A stretch of DNA of 64,000 bases from Hemileia vastatrix (GCA_030280995.1 JASXTE010000017.1:10130498-10194497), one strand, 5' to 3'; numbered from the stretch's first letter, positions 1 to 10,745 are shown. Program-made: numbers and translations. The notes: a model not told the origin generated them from the sequence alone.

Positions 1-1300
1 TTAGGGGTTTTTAATGACATGTTTCCAAAATACAGGTCAGTGTTCTTTTGACTTCAAATAGGATATTTCTTAATCTCTTATCTTAGTGGTAAAGGTAATC
101 TAACCCAGCGTTTCTTATGTGCATATATTGTATTATTCTTCATGTGTATGTACACAAGTGATAATTTCAGTCTACATGGCTTTACATATGAATGGTTTTG
201 ATACAATCTTAAAATCCTTAAATCTGATTATCTATCCAGTCATTTTAATTCTTTTACTCTGTGACAATCTAGTTAAAGTAACAATGAAAAGATTAAACAC
301 CAAGAAGGTGTGATAAAAAGAAAAAATGAAACATGACAAAAGTTTAAAAAATCTGGAATAACACATTGTTTCTTAGAAATATTAAGTTACCTCACTTAAA
401 TAAATGAAGAAAGACAATGTATAAAATCTAGGGAATCAAAATAAAACCTACAAGTGCACCAAAAAAAATAAAAATAAAGGCACGTGATAGAAGATGTCTA
501 TTCTCGCTATCTCTGGTTTAATTCAGCTTTAGTTCAGTTGTAAAACTTTTTGTGAAACCCTCCCCCTTGAACATTAAGTAAATTGGTTTGCATGACATCT
601 TTTAAATCACCAATGAATTTAGGGAGTAGAATCGGCGTTAGCCAGCAAGTCAAGTACTAGGTGATTTTTTATGGTGGTAAATACACCAGAGTTTGTATTG
701 TATACCTTCACTTTAAAACTCTTTCAATTAACGTTTAAAATTTACAGTCATCACACACAGAGTTCATCAAAAAATGAAAATAAAAATGTTTAAAAAAATG
801 AGAAAGAAAGGATGATTAATTTGAAATTAATCTAGCTATTATTCACTTTTTTTTTTCTTTTTTTTTTTTTTCATATTCCAAGTGTGACTTGCCCTTGCAA
901 TCATCGCCGTCCCCCTCCTCCTCACATTATCAGCTAATTAGTTTTGTTTTGTCATTTTTTTCATTCTTCGCAAAAATGTTATTTATTCTTCGGTAAAGAA
1001 TCATTAAGAAATTCTGTTATTGCTGTTATGTATTGCTAACTTATTTCTAATTATGATTAAAGTTTTTTTGTGTAGTTGTTGTATGACAGCTATACCACAA
1101 AACTCTAGTGCGCAAGTTAAAAAGTTTTCTTCAATTTTGCACAGCTATGTGGCTTTCAAATGAATTTTGATATGCAACCCAAAATAGTTATTCAGTGGAA
1201 TAGCTGCATACTTTGCTGTGCACAGTTAAAGAGATTATTCAATAATTGAACACTAAGATTTTTTTTAATATAGCTAGCTGTAATACTTTTTTTAAAAAAA
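1..1300. other. AT-rich intergenic stretch, no gene recognised
   Basis: I see no convincing coding region on either strand. The stretch holds homopolymer runs, including an interrupted T-tract at about 849-872 and an A-tract at about 1290-1305. The A/T-rich end abuts the 3' end of the first reverse-strand non-LTR copy. Confidence 0.6.
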
Positions 1301-1637
1301 AAAAATTTCATACAATCTCACCCTGCTAGGGGCATGAAGGATGAAAGGCAAATTTGGAGTATATACATGTTAGAGTAAGCAGAAGGAGGACGAAACACAG
1401 GGCAATAAAAAGGCAACAATATGTGACTGCTGTGGGAGGGGAACATTATTGGGGAATCTACCGGAGAGAATAAGGAATTTAGCAACTAGTGGGGCAATGG
1501 GAGATGGGTAAAGAAGATTGGATGTGGTAAAGCGAATTTTGTGTTTTTGAGCAGCCTTTACAAGGGTGCGGCGTTGAGTTAAGTGGGAAGGGCAGAAAAG
1601 AAGGGTGTGCTCAGGTGTGTCTTTAAAGGAAGGACAT

Positions 1638-1802
1638 TTTTTTTTATTTATTATCATTCAATCTCACCCAGCTAGGGGCATGAAGGTACGAGGCAAATAA
1701 GTAGTAAATACATGAGGAATGAGGCTATTGAGGAAGGGACGGGACAATAAAAGAGGAGGCACATATGTAACAGCTATTGGGTGAGGGGGACATTGTGTGG
1801 GA
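1638..1802 (-). mobile_element. 5'-truncated non-LTR retrotransposon, copy B, nested in copy A
   Basis: A short reverse-strand 3' end of the same family. The + strand begins with a T-rich run (the complement of the poly-A tail) and then the shared terminal sequence ending in AGCTAGGGGCATGAAGG. It is flanked by a perfect 13-bp duplication, AAAGGAAGGACAT, at 1625-1637 and 1803-1815. That marks it as a separate insertion into copy A. Confidence 0.75.
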
Positions 1803-1834
1803 AAAGGAAGGACATGGGGGACAGTAATAGTGTT

Positions 1835-1891
1835 TTAAGGGAGAGTGGCATGAGCGACATTGAACAAAAGCTGTGGCATGAGCTCTTGGGA
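1835..1891. repeat. Left 57-bp target-site duplication of non-LTR copy C
   Basis: The 57 bases here are repeated exactly at 2306-2362, directly after the poly-A tail of copy C. Both start TTAAGGGAGAGTGGCATGAG and both end at CTCTTGGGA, after which the sequences diverge. Long, variable target duplications are typical of target-primed reverse transcription. Confidence 0.85.
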
Positions 1892-2305
1892 CTCTCCCTT
1901 GAAACACTATCTATTTCGATTCAAGGCTTCTCCCTCACCTCTCTGCTCCCTTTGCCACCTCAACGCTCCTGACACCCCCGAACATGTTCTGCTTTTTTGC
2001 CCTGCTCACTCAGTAGAACGCAAGTCGCTATTTGACATTGCCGCTAAGCATAAAATAAAATTTGATTCCTCTTCCCTTTTGTCTCCTTCCCCTATTACGC
2101 TTCAAGTTGCTTCTTTTCTCATCTCCACAAACAGATTCCCCAACAATGTCCCTCTCTCCCAATAGTCCCATATTGCTTTACTTTTAATTGCCCGTTGTTT
2201 CCTTCTATCTGCTCCCTACCCTCCTGTACCTACCTCTTGTTTTCCTGCTCCTTCATGCCCCTAGTTGGGTGAGATTGTAAGAAATAAAAAAAAAAAAAAA
2301 AAAAA
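1892..2305 (+). mobile_element. 5'-truncated non-LTR retrotransposon, copy C, with poly-A tail
   Basis: A forward-strand 3' fragment of the same family. A short reading frame (about 1860-2165) ends in a C-terminal zinc-knuckle-like stretch with C-S-L-C, D-T-P-E-H and C-P-A-H, typical of the region after the RT domain in LINE-like elements. The element ends in the family 3' sequence (CCTAGTTGGGTGAGATTG) and an A-tract of about 20 at 2286-2305. Its left end lies against the head of copy A, so A and C form an inverted pair. It is non-autonomous because no endonuclease or RT is present. Confidence 0.8.
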
Positions 2306-2362
2306 TTAAGGGAGAGTGGCATGAGCGACATTGAACAAAAGCTGTGGCATGAGCTCTTGGGA
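2306..2362. repeat. Right 57-bp target-site duplication of non-LTR copy C
   Basis: Exact direct repeat of 1835-1891, starting immediately after the A-tail of the element. The length (57 bp) and perfect identity suggest this insertion is younger than most elements in the window. Confidence 0.85.
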
Positions 2363-2421
2363 GACCAGTAAGGGTCTTGTACAATACCCAGCAAGAAGTC
2401 CTCGCGATTTTATTTTGTTAA
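2363..2421 (+). pseudogene. C-terminal stub of a probable FAD-linked oxidase (forward copy)
   Basis: The frame reads P-V-R-V-L-Y-N-T-Q-Q-E-V-L-A-I-L-F-C and stops at TAA 2419-2421. It aligns residue by residue with the end of the reverse-strand fragment at 3236-3530 (P-V-G-M-L-Y-S-T-R-Q-E-V-I-A-I-F). Only the last ~18 codons remain here. Everything upstream is occupied by the non-LTR cluster, so the gene was probably truncated by those insertions. The family assignment comes from the longer reverse copy and is tentative. Confidence 0.4.
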
Positions 2422-3235
2422 ATATCAACCAAAATAAATGGTCCATTCACAACATTGAAATTAACTTTCTGATGCTTCTAAGCCTGTAGATTACCTTTAT
2501 GAAGCCAGAAATTGCCTTACTCAAACAGTTTGTGCGTTAAATCTGTGTTTTTAGAAAAATGTAAGAAGATAAATTAAGAATGAGACATCCCACAGAGGTA
2601 AGACCGCCCTAGAATGAAAGATAGACACGTATAATGATGATTTGAGGCCATAAACTGACAAAAATGAAATGAAAATAGGGGGGGGGGAAATCAGTTTTTG
2701 GTTGAGGGTCAACAGGGATCATCTGCAAAAAGATAGCCATTTGAGTGGGTTATAATGTGAATAAAAGTCTCGGAAGGACATTTAGAAACCATCTATTTGT
2801 GTTTCTGCTAAAACCGATGAGGTTTTGTGAATTTTGGTTGCTGTTTTAGATGGTGGTGAAAAATGACAGGGGGGGGGGGGGGGTTGGCATGAAATCACGA
2901 CAACTTTGAGGTTCAATATATAGGTTGAAGGAAGGGTCATCAGGTCATATTCAGCTTCACTTTGCAGTTTAGAGGCAGGAGAACATCATTTGCTAAGCCA
3001 ATCTTGATATCGAAGAAAAGTATCCTATCCACAGCCCTTTCCATCAGCAAAAAAAAGTGAAAAAAACAACTTGAATTTCGTCAGCATCTAAATCAATAAA
3101 GCTTGGGAAAAATGAGAAAAGAACTGCAACATATTTTATATGATAAGCCATTTACTCATATTATGAGGATAATCAAGTGGTTTGAGGAGACGATAGCGCT
3201 GGAGAATGAGATGAGGTGGTGGTTGCTTGAAGGTC
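2422..3235. other. Intergenic stretch between two inverted gene tails
   Basis: No coding region recognised. It contains two G-homopolymers (about 2679-2687 and 2869-2883). It lies between the 3' ends of the two inverted oxidase-like fragments, so it probably holds their 3' untranslated sequence. Confidence 0.5.
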
Positions 3236-3530
3236 CTATGCGTAAAAAATCGCGATGACTTCTTGCCGCGTACTGTACAACATGCCGACTGGGTCAAACT
3301 TGTCTCTTAACTTTTTAAGAGTGTCAGCGTTTGGAGGAGAAAAGAGGGGAGCTTTAGTTTGGGATTTCAAGATGGTCTTTAAGTGCGAAACGGTAGCTGT
3401 AATACTTGAATAAATCTTCCTTCACATGGGTGATGTAAAGTACGAGATGTGAAAGGCTAAATGCTGTGGCGTTATATGGAATTTTTTGACCACCTGGTAA
3501 ATTTCATGATCCTACTGTTATTGTATCTGG
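3236..3530 (-). pseudogene. C-terminal fragment of a probable FAD-linked (BBE/PCMH-type) oxidase
   Basis: Reading on the minus strand toward 3236, the translation contains P-Y-N-A-T-A-F-S, then D-L-F-K-Y-Y-S-Y, then T-L-K-K-L-R-D-K-F-D-P-V-G-M-L-Y-S-T, and ends in a TAG stop at 3236-3238. A 'P-x-x-A-T-A-F' segment followed near the C-terminus by 'L-K-x-K-(F/Y)-D-P-x-x-(M/L)' is the usual ending of FAD-binding PCMH/berberine-bridge oxidases. The frame must shift once near 3350-3370, so the fragment is broken or has a missed intron. No FAD-binding N-terminus is visible nearby. The coding nature is moderately sure; the family is less so. Confidence 0.45.
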
Positions 3531-3718
3531 GATGACAAAATGGTTCCGCAGCAAAACACTGTGTTACTATGCTAGATGTTATTAACCATCTAGTTTAACA
3601 GGAAGGAGAGATTCGGCACTCTGAATGCTGCGGTTTGGATGGGGGAAGTGGGAGGGTTAGAGAGAGAGAGAGAGAAACAGTTTGCCAAGAAACTTTTAAC
3701 CTTTCCTTTGGAAAAAAC

Positions 3719-3806
3719 CTTGCTCTTTTTCCGCCCCTCATCACCCACCAAAAGCGACCTAAATTCATGTTTTTGGCGGAGGATGGAGGACAAAGAGACA
3801 GCAAGC
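3719..3806. repeat. Small fold-back (inverted repeat) element 1
   Basis: The left arm (from CTTGCTCTTTTTCCGCC) is imperfectly complementary to the right arm ending in GACAGCAAG. The loop is around GCGACCTAAATTCATG. A related fold-back with the same loop core (CGACCTAAA) lies at 4043-4145. A GA microsatellite precedes it at about 3658-3675. Confidence 0.5.
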
Positions 3807-4042
3807 TTTTTTCTAGTAGCTATGCTATCACGCTTGATTAAAGATCTTTAATTAGAAAATACAACATCATATTCAAGTATTTTCATCATTCTCTCCTTTT
3901 CTCATCACAGTTGTCTCCCTTTATCGATTTATATATATTTTTTTTTTCGATATTTTCACCCTTAAATATTGATTTTTAAATATCAATTTCTCTCCTATTT
4001 ACATTTTTGTCTATATTTTCACTTCCCCTTATACGGCTAAAC

Positions 4043-4145
4043 CGGAAAAGCTTTCTGTTTTCTTGCCACTTATTCCCTGCCAATAACGACCTAAACTCGA
4101 GTTTTTGGCAGGGAATCGGAGACGAGAAACCCGCAAGCTTTTCAG
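4043..4145. repeat. Small fold-back (inverted repeat) element 2
   Basis: The arms CCGGAAAAGCTTTCTG and (reverse complement of the right end) CTGAAAAGCTTGCGGG pair imperfectly. The inner arms ATTCCCTGCCAA and TTGGCAGGGAAT pair perfectly around a loop containing CGACCTAAACTCGAG. It shares the loop sequence with fold-back 1, so the two are probably one MITE-like family. Confidence 0.55.
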
Positions 4146-4165
4146 ATTTTGCTGTATAAACTGGA

Positions 4166-4852
4166 TGTGTAATGGCTATATACGTCAAAACAACCCTTCA
4201 CACAAAAAATAAGGAATTCGCCACCCAACCAATAGATACGCACTACAGAGGAACGCTATCGATATCAACGATTGACAGAAGTTGACGCGGGCGTTCAAAA
4301 ATAAGTATTGTTTGGACAACACAATACCGCATAAAGTTCAAAATAACCTAGCAATTTAGCGGTTTAACTCCCGAAGACTGATGTAAGTTACCGTATTAAA
4401 TTAACTTATGAATATATAGGGACCCCTAGTTATGCTGAAATGAGTTTTTCTAATTCTTTCTACAGGTTATTTTGCGGTTTTTAAGGGTAACCAGGAAAAT
4501 GTTTGAAAGTTGTTTTGGTTGTATTATCAGTTCAACCATGGTTGTCACTTGGGGGGAAATTTATTCAAGCCAAGTGACGCAAGATTAGCATTTTCTAAAT
4601 AGTCACCGCAATCTAATGATGTCAATCCCCAATCATGATAATGCTTATTGATCATCAATCTATACAGTAGCTATGTGTATAAGAATGTCAGTATGTAAAT
4701 ACATGGTGTCCACCTCACTTTCCATTCCTTATATATCACAAACAACATAAGGGCTTTGACGGAAATCAGACTGTTTCCTTCGGTTCTTGAAACAACTCCT
4801 CTTAAAGTGCACAATAACGAGGGAGGGAGCACACTTTTGAAAAAAGAAGTTT
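4166..4852. other. Intergenic, nothing recognised
   Basis: Reading frames are short and look random. The sequence is less AT-biased than the TE district to the right. No repeat shared with the rest of the window was noticed. Confidence 0.5.
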
Positions 4853-5131
4853 TTAAAAAAAAAAAAAAAAAATTGAGTAATTATCTTTCTGATTGCTAGC
4901 TTGCATCGAAGCGATGGAAACAATGAAATGATCAACTCTAATTGAGTGAACAAATGGATTCTCTTCGCCAAGCAAGCGTGTACTGTACACTAAATTGCCA
5001 TGGGAGTCCAAGAAGCCTTTGTCGCAGCCTACCCGTTGTTCGATGATATTGAGACTGTAAATTCTTCTGTTGTTCAAGTAAGAAACTCCTAGGCTACAAG
5101 TGAAAAAGAAAACCGATTTAAGAAGGCGCAT
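4853..5131 (-). CDS. Hypothetical small protein with hydrophobic N-terminus (weak)
   Basis: A 92-codon frame opens with M-R-L-L-K-S-V-F-F-F-T-C-S-L-G, which could be a signal peptide. Its middle looks protein-like (C-D-K-G-F-L-D-S-H-G-N-L-V-Y-S-T). It starts 284 bp from the AceTr start codon on the opposite strand, an arrangement compatible with a shared divergent promoter. The frame ends in a poly-Phe run encoded by a homopolymer, so the true 3' end is probably elsewhere, perhaps after an intron. I recognise no family. It could be a small secreted protein or chance. Confidence 0.3.
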   Translation of the reverse strand: MRLLKSVFFFTCSLGVSYLNNRRIYSLNIIEQRVGCDKGFLDSHGNLVYSTRLLGEENPFVHSIRVDHFIVSIASMQASNQKDNYSIFFFFF

Positions 5132-5319
5132 TGAACACTTTCGGCTCTGCCACGCCAGATTGTTTGGGTACCTGTAACCCCCATTTGTTGACAGTGCTAA
5201 TTTAGACTAGAGCATTTTCTCTCTGTCTTCTCATCCACATCAGTGGTCTTTAATAAACAAATTAATTAAAACAGTAGCCTTTCCCAATCCTGCGCTTCGG
5301 GAATCCATCAGTTCGTGCG

Positions 5320-5326
5320 TATAAAG
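5320..5326 (+). promoter_or_regulatory. TATA box of the AceTr gene
   Basis: TATAAAG lies 90 bp upstream of the ATG. A pyrimidine-rich stretch (about 5370-5410) follows, as commonly seen upstream of fungal start codons. The position fits a core promoter; no experimental start is known. Confidence 0.5.
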
Positions 5327-5415
5327 GTGTGTTCACCTCGTCTGTGTGTAGTACAACTAATTCATTTTACTTTTCTTGATCCAAGTCGTATCTTTCCTTT
5401 CTTTTCTATTGAAAA

Positions 5416-6841
5416 ATGCCTGACATTCTCCCATATGAAGATTCTAAAAAGCTCCAACAGCACGAGATGGAACAATCTAAAGTGGTTGAGGTGAACGACG
5501 CGAATTCTCCTTCTCATGAAGCATATGAACACCGTAAAGTATGCTTCCTGGACTTGTTTTGTTGGTGTCCCTTGATGGTAATGTTTTCTTCAGTTTGCCA
5601 ATCCCGCTCCCTTAGGGTTGTGCAGTAAGTGCATCTTTCATCACTGGAATTTGTCGGACAGGCAGAGGTTCTAACCATGGGCTTCTCTTAGGCTTCGCCG
5701 CCACCACATTTTTGTTATCACTCATTAATGTTCAAGCTAAAGGCGTTACTCATCCCAATTTAATAGTAGGGATGGCAATGGCTTATGGTAATATATCACC
5801 TCCTCGCATGTAAAAAAAAAAAAAAAAAAAAAAAAAATCTTTGGGAATATATGAAGCTGAATGGCTTTTTATTGTAGGGGGCATTGTTCAATTATTGGCA
5901 GGCATGTGGGAATTTGCAACCGGTGAGTATCAAATCGTTGTAAAGGTTACAAAGAAGATGATTTAATGTCTGCTTTTTTGTACCAGGAAACACCTTTGGT
6001 GCTACAGCATTTTCTTCTTATGGTGCGGTGTACCTATCTTTATATTAGCTCAAGATAATTTGTAAAAGGCAAAAGGCTAATTTGTGGTGAATTTTTTTTT
6101 ACACTCATGTTTGAATAATACAGGTGCATTTTGGATCAGGTACTTGAGGTTTCATTAAGCGAATATCATAGTTTCAGGGATATTTACCCCATGGTTTTAT
6201 TCCCAGCTTTGCCTGCATTTTGATTCCTGGGTTCGGCAGCGTAGCTCCATACACTGCCCAACAATTAGAAAATGGCTTGGGACTTTATTTAATGACCTGG
6301 GTAAGTTTTTTTATATCAAGTAAATTGAAAGCTTTAACGTCCTAATCTATTAAGGTCTCTAGTTTATCTTTACGGTCTGTCTTAGCCACATTTTAGAAAC
6401 CCTATATTCCATTCTTAGGTTTTTCCCCTTGTAGTTTATCATGTTCGTGGCTTCCCTACGTACGTCGGTGGGGTTGATCTTGCTATTTTTCTTCTTAGAC
6501 GTGACCTTTCTTCTTTTGGCGGTAAGTGAATTAGATTGTATTTCAATCTTGTTATCAACTTCCATCATCAATATTTATTTAATCTTTCCATCTTGGTATC
6601 AGGTTGGCAAGTTTTATCCTGAGACATTAGAAATTACCAAGGTGGGTGGTGGGTTTGGTAAGTAATACTTTCGCTTCACCTGTATTGCTTGTATGCTTCA
6701 GGTTCATTTTTCGCGGAGTTAAAATTAACAAACGACGTGATAGGAATTATAACGGCCTTTATTGCATGGTATGTTGCAGCAGCTGGGTTGTTGACGCCCG
6801 AGACAAGCCACTTCACTTTACCTATCAAGCCATTGAAATGA
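5416..6841 (+). CDS. Acetate/succinate transporter, GPR1/FUN34/YaaH (AceTr) family
   Basis: A plasma-membrane acetate channel/permease that imports acetate (and in some members succinate) for use as a carbon source. Exons by splice sites and frame: 5416-5538, 5594-5624, 5692-5787, 5878-5922, 5987-6022, 6124-6139, 6207-6300, 6435-6521, 6603-6657, 6702-6841. All nine introns are GT-AG and 44-134 bp. The spliced product is about 240 aa with six hydrophobic segments, the usual size. The family signature N-P-A-P-L-G-L follows a ~41-residue hydrophilic, cytosolic N-terminus. Also visible are F-A-T-G-N-T-F-G-A-T-A-F-S-S-Y-G-A-F-W, I-P-G-F-G-S and, near the C-terminus, A-A-G-L-L-T-P-E-T-S. No stop or frameshift interrupts the model, so it is probably functional. 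Intron 3 contains a ~25-base A-tract. The start codon is the first ATG after the TATA box. Confidence 0.93.
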
Positions 6842-7014
6842 TTTAAAATATTATTTACATTTGAGACATGGGTGAGTGATCAAAGTGATTCTTGATTCCG
6901 AGTGTCTTCTTGAGATAAGTTGTAATGTTTAAGATTGGATAGTGCGGAAAATCTTGTGTTTTTCTCTTTATAAATAAAGCCATTAAAATGATTCAAAATA
7001 TTATTTATATTTGA
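6827..7014 (+). repeat. Direct duplication of the AceTr gene's 3' end
   Basis: The sequence around the stop codon (AAGCCATTGAAATGATTTAA, 6827 onward, about 38 bp) recurs in slightly changed form at 6977-7014 (AAGCCATTAAAATGATTCAA). It is a local duplication of the last codons plus the start of the 3' untranslated region, spaced 150 bp. Confidence 0.65.
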
Positions 7015-8226
7015 TATCATTTTTGATTTAAAGAGACATCTAAGTATTGGCTAGTACAATCACTGAATTTAAATATTTTCAATATCAAAACACGAGATCT
7101 TCTTCACTATCTAGTTCTAATCATTGCAAAATACTTCAAGACTAGTTAAATATTGCTAAGTTTTGCATTTTTTTTTCTTCAACACAGCTAAATAAGATAG
7201 CCCTGGAATATGTTTCTTTGCTTGAATCGGCCTTGATTTTTTTCGGTTGGTTCAGCCTGTTTTTATATTTTGATTATTTTCTATCTATTTTTCTATATTA
7301 TTGAAAATATTTAACGGATTCGATAGTGATTATATTATATTGGTTCATTTGTAATACATAATAATATTGATTTATGACATATTTGTTTGGAGAGTTTTGA
7401 TAATGCCAGTGAGGTTAGCGAACCTTCACCCCCCTCATCATCACTTCATACTATATTGTGTGGTTATTATTTACATGAATTTAATTATTTTGATGAACAT
7501 CATGTTAGTAAGGATTTGTGACAACAAGCCCCCCTTTCAGCCACTTACCTTTTCATAATTTGATACTGATATAGGAAAGGAAAATTGGACATGTAATTTA
7601 AGTAATTCACCTACTGAAATACTTGGAGGGTTTATTAATAGTCAAACTTATCAGGAATGCTAGAGGTATGTGGTATTCAATTTAATCCCTGATGTATGTT
7701 CTATAATGGAATTTTAGGAAATATGATAATTTAGGAAAAATAATAAAAATTGTATTATACTCTTATTTCAATAGTAGCGCCTAAAAGTTTTTTTTTTTTT
7801 TTTAAAAAAAAATGATAGTATATTACTTAACAGATTTTAACCTCAATCAAATATGAGAAGGGGGGTGGTCTGTCAAAGTTAAAAAAAAAAAAAAAAAAAA
7901 AAAAAAACTATCACTTCCACCCAATGTTTGTTACACCGCACAATGTACAACCAAGTCATATAAATGCTTGCAGAAATTTTAAAGAAAAAAAAAAAAATCA
8001 AAAAGGTGTTTGGACCAAAAAAAAAATGATTTACTTATCCAAAAGGGTTGAGGATCATACGTCAGGGGTGCTTCCCCTTTGAATAGGCAAATCATCTTTT
8101 TTTTTGTGGTGGACAGACAACACTTTTTTTTTTTTTTTTTTTTTTTTTTTTGACAAACATTTTGTAAGCTTTTGCGACTTAGGTGTAACAGCTGTAAAGA
8201 AGTTAGCACTAATTTTTGGGAAGTAA
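7015..8226. other. AT-rich intergenic stretch with long A and T homopolymers
   Basis: No gene recognised. It has several long mononucleotide tracts: T then A at about 7783-7812, A at about 7881-7907 and T at about 8124-8150. The small reading frames here are low-complexity products of these runs. Confidence 0.55.
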
Positions 8227-8700
8227 GCATAGATTGATAAGCAACCGTGCGCCTTAAAGTAAAACCAGTCTACACTAAATTCAATGCTAAACTAGACAAA
8301 AGAGTCTGAACACTCCACTCAGTGCTTGTAATGTCAGAAGAGGCCAAAAGTGAAGCTAAAGGACTGGAAAATAGCAGTGGAGGAGTGGAAGAGAAAGAAA
8401 TTGGATGAATTGCAAAAACATACCTAAACACAGATTGATCAGAAACTGTGTATCTTAAAGCAACAACAGTCTACAAAAAAGTAAGTGCTAAACTTAAAGA
8501 GACACTGATATAAGCAACTGGGATAGGTGCAGAGAGAAATGGGAATAATGAGAAATAGAAGGAAAAGGATGAATAACCTAGACAAAAGACTCTGAACACT
8601 CCACGCAGTAATTGTACTGTCAGAAGAGGCCATAAGCAAAGCTAAAGGACTGGAGAATAGCAGTGGAGGAGTGGAAGAAAAATAAATTGGACAAGGAAAA
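8227..8700 (+). repeat. Diverged tandem duplication (two units)
   Basis: Unit 1 (about 8227-8412) and unit 2 (about 8431-8700) share the blocks 'cataGATTGATnAG...CTTAAAG', 'TAGACAAAAGA-TCTGAACACTCCAC' and 'AGCTAAAGGACTGGAnAATAGCAGTGGAGGAGTGGAAGA', in the same order. Unit 2 has about 80 extra bases in the middle. No coding potential seen. Confidence 0.7.
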
Positions 8701-10130
8701 GAGAAGCAGAAGCCAGAAGCCAGTATTTGTGACAGAATCCCCCAGCCATGTAGTACAAATGCATGAAATCAACTACAACGCAAAAATGTAGATCCAATTG
8801 TGAATCCGATCATTGGAAATGAAAGATCACCTAAATCTAGCCCAGAAAAGTCATTCTTAAACTATAATACAAATACTTGTGTGAAATAAAATACAAAATG
8901 TAAATAAACACCTATTTTCATCAAATGAAGAACACAGCCACATGATACCTTCAAAGGAGCATAGCTCAGTCAAAATTGATTCAATTTTCAATATGATTAG
9001 TGCAATCAACATGGGATCATGTGTTTGACTGTCCTACATAATATCAAGAAGATCCTAGATGATTTAAGAATGTGGCAAATTTGACCTTTAGTATTTAAAA
9101 ATGAATAAATCAAACTAGCTGGGTGTGGAATCAGCTATTTCAAAAAGCTGTGGTTGGTACAATTTTGCAAAATCTTCCAGATTTTTGAACAGATCAATTG
9201 ACATTTTACTGGATATTAAGTCTGCATTCACCAAAATTGTCTGTCATTTTCACTGTCCAATTTCAATCATTCTGTCTAAATGTTTTGATTCTTTTTTTTT
9301 CAGAGGTGCACCAACCATTGTCAGTATGGCTGTACCAGCTGTGTAACAATTAGGTCACAAAAGTTGTTTCACTTAAGAAGAACTTAAAGAAGGTTTCCAC
9401 CTTCTTTACTGCAAAAAAAAATTTTTTTACATAATTGTTACACAATTGTTATGCCATGTGGCATAACTAAAATCGGAGGAAGTGTTTATGTAAAGTGTAT
9501 GTTTTAAACAAAATTGGCACTTACAAACCTGCAGTCATTTTTCTCAAACAAGTAATATACAGCTAAATGTCAGAAGCTATCACTGGATGATGTATGCACA
9601 TAATCAAGGAAGCTGAATGGAAATGAGAATGAAGAGTATAATTGCTTCCAGAAATCTTTACGAGGCAGAGTAATATTTTGAGAAGTTGGGTTGAACTACA
9701 ATATGATCAGGCGAATGGAAAGCATCAAAAGTGCTTTGTGAAAATTAGGAACACTTAGAAGATACTGCTAGTATCCATGTCAAAGTAAGGGAACTCTCAA
9801 ATGGGCTTAGAAAGAAACTTAGTACAAACCGCATGATAGAAATTTAGTAGTTTAAAGAAATCATACTACTAAGCAGGAAAGAGTATAAATGTGCAATAAT
9901 TTACTTCTAGAAAATAACAAGTAAAAGTACCCCTGATTATATGCCTAAGATTCCACTAAACTTAGACCTCTTCACCATAAAAAAATCAGGGATGGAACTT
10001 CATGAAAGCCTAGTGTGCAATCTGCACACACAGAAATTTTACAGCACTTGATCAACATTCATGCTTTATCTCTTTGTAAATTATTAACTAATATCATTGT
10101 GACTTACACAAGTTACTGAAATACATCATT
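8701..10130. other. Intergenic, no gene recognised
   Basis: Reading frames look random. A perfect palindrome ATGCCATGTGGCAT lies at about 9451-9464. The right end (about 9978-10020) matches, in reverse complement, the outer flank of the second minisatellite locus near 38660-38690, so it may belong to the same mobile unit. Confidence 0.45.
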
Positions 10131-10189
10131 TATTTATTTTATTTTGTGAATTTTTCTCATTTATTCATCTTACATTCCCTTATTACAAT

Positions 10190-10745
10190 ATCATTTTATA
10201 CTAACATATCACAGTTCATTATTTTCTAAATTTTTACTCATCTCACTTGGTATTTTTCCATCATAATCTTACACTCATATATCACATTTCATCATTCACT
10301 AACTTTTTTGCCCATACCATTTTCTACTTTTCTTTCACATTTCAATATTTACTAATTCTTATTCACCTCACTTGATTGTTTTCCATCATTATTTTGTACT
10401 TAAAAAACACATTTAATCATTTGCTAACTTTTTTATTATCTCATACACCCCTTTGAGATATCAATTTTATGCTCAGATATCACATTTGATAATTCAATAT
10501 CTCTTTACTTATCTCATTTTTCCTTATATGATCTGTGCTCAAATAACACATTTGATCATTTGCTAACTATTTTCTCATCTCATATGCTGCTTTTCCATAC
10601 CTATTTTACACTAAAATATCACATTCCATCATTTGCTACCTTTTTTTATCATCTCACTCGCTATTTTTCCATCATAGTTTTATTCTCAAATATCACATTT
10701 TATCATTTTCTAAATTTTTTGCTCATCCCATTTTCCACTTTTATA
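10190..10745 (+). repeat. ~70-bp degenerate minisatellite, locus 1
   Basis: About eight head-to-tail units, each with a core like ATATCACATTTCATCATTTG, then CTAACTTTTTT, CTCATCTCACTTGC, TTTTTCCATCATA and TTTATACTCAA. Core starts are spaced about 66-73 bp (for example near 10207, 10280, 10477, 10546, 10616 and 10688). Units have diverged considerably. The same repeat occurs in reverse complement at 37860-38460. Confidence 0.8.

Larger units (their letters stand above)
1306..1891 (-). mobile_element. 5'-truncated non-LTR retrotransposon, copy A (interrupted)
   Basis: This is a reverse-strand 3' fragment of a LINE-like element, present as two pieces (about 1306-1637 and 1816-1891) split by copy B. 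The translated C-terminus has the cysteine/histidine motif common after the RT domain of Tad-like and related non-LTR elements (C-P-x-C-P-S-F, D-T-P-E-H, then C-P-S-H). The 3' end carries the family signature AATCTCACCCTGCTAGGGG (read on +), shared with copies B and C. There is no RT domain, so it is a dead 5' truncation. The upstream limit is unclear and may continue past the copy C insertion near 2362. Confidence 0.7.

Noticed and set aside
7979..8230. 83-codon minus-strand frame
   Set aside because: Dominated by poly-Lys and poly-Phe encoded by homopolymer tracts.
9125..9346. 73-codon forward frame
   Set aside because: No recognisable domain, no promoter context, and length within chance for AT-rich DNA.
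10190..10745. CRISPR-like spacing of ~70-bp repeats
   Set aside because: Units are head-to-tail and degenerate with no unique spacers, and this is a eukaryotic sequence.
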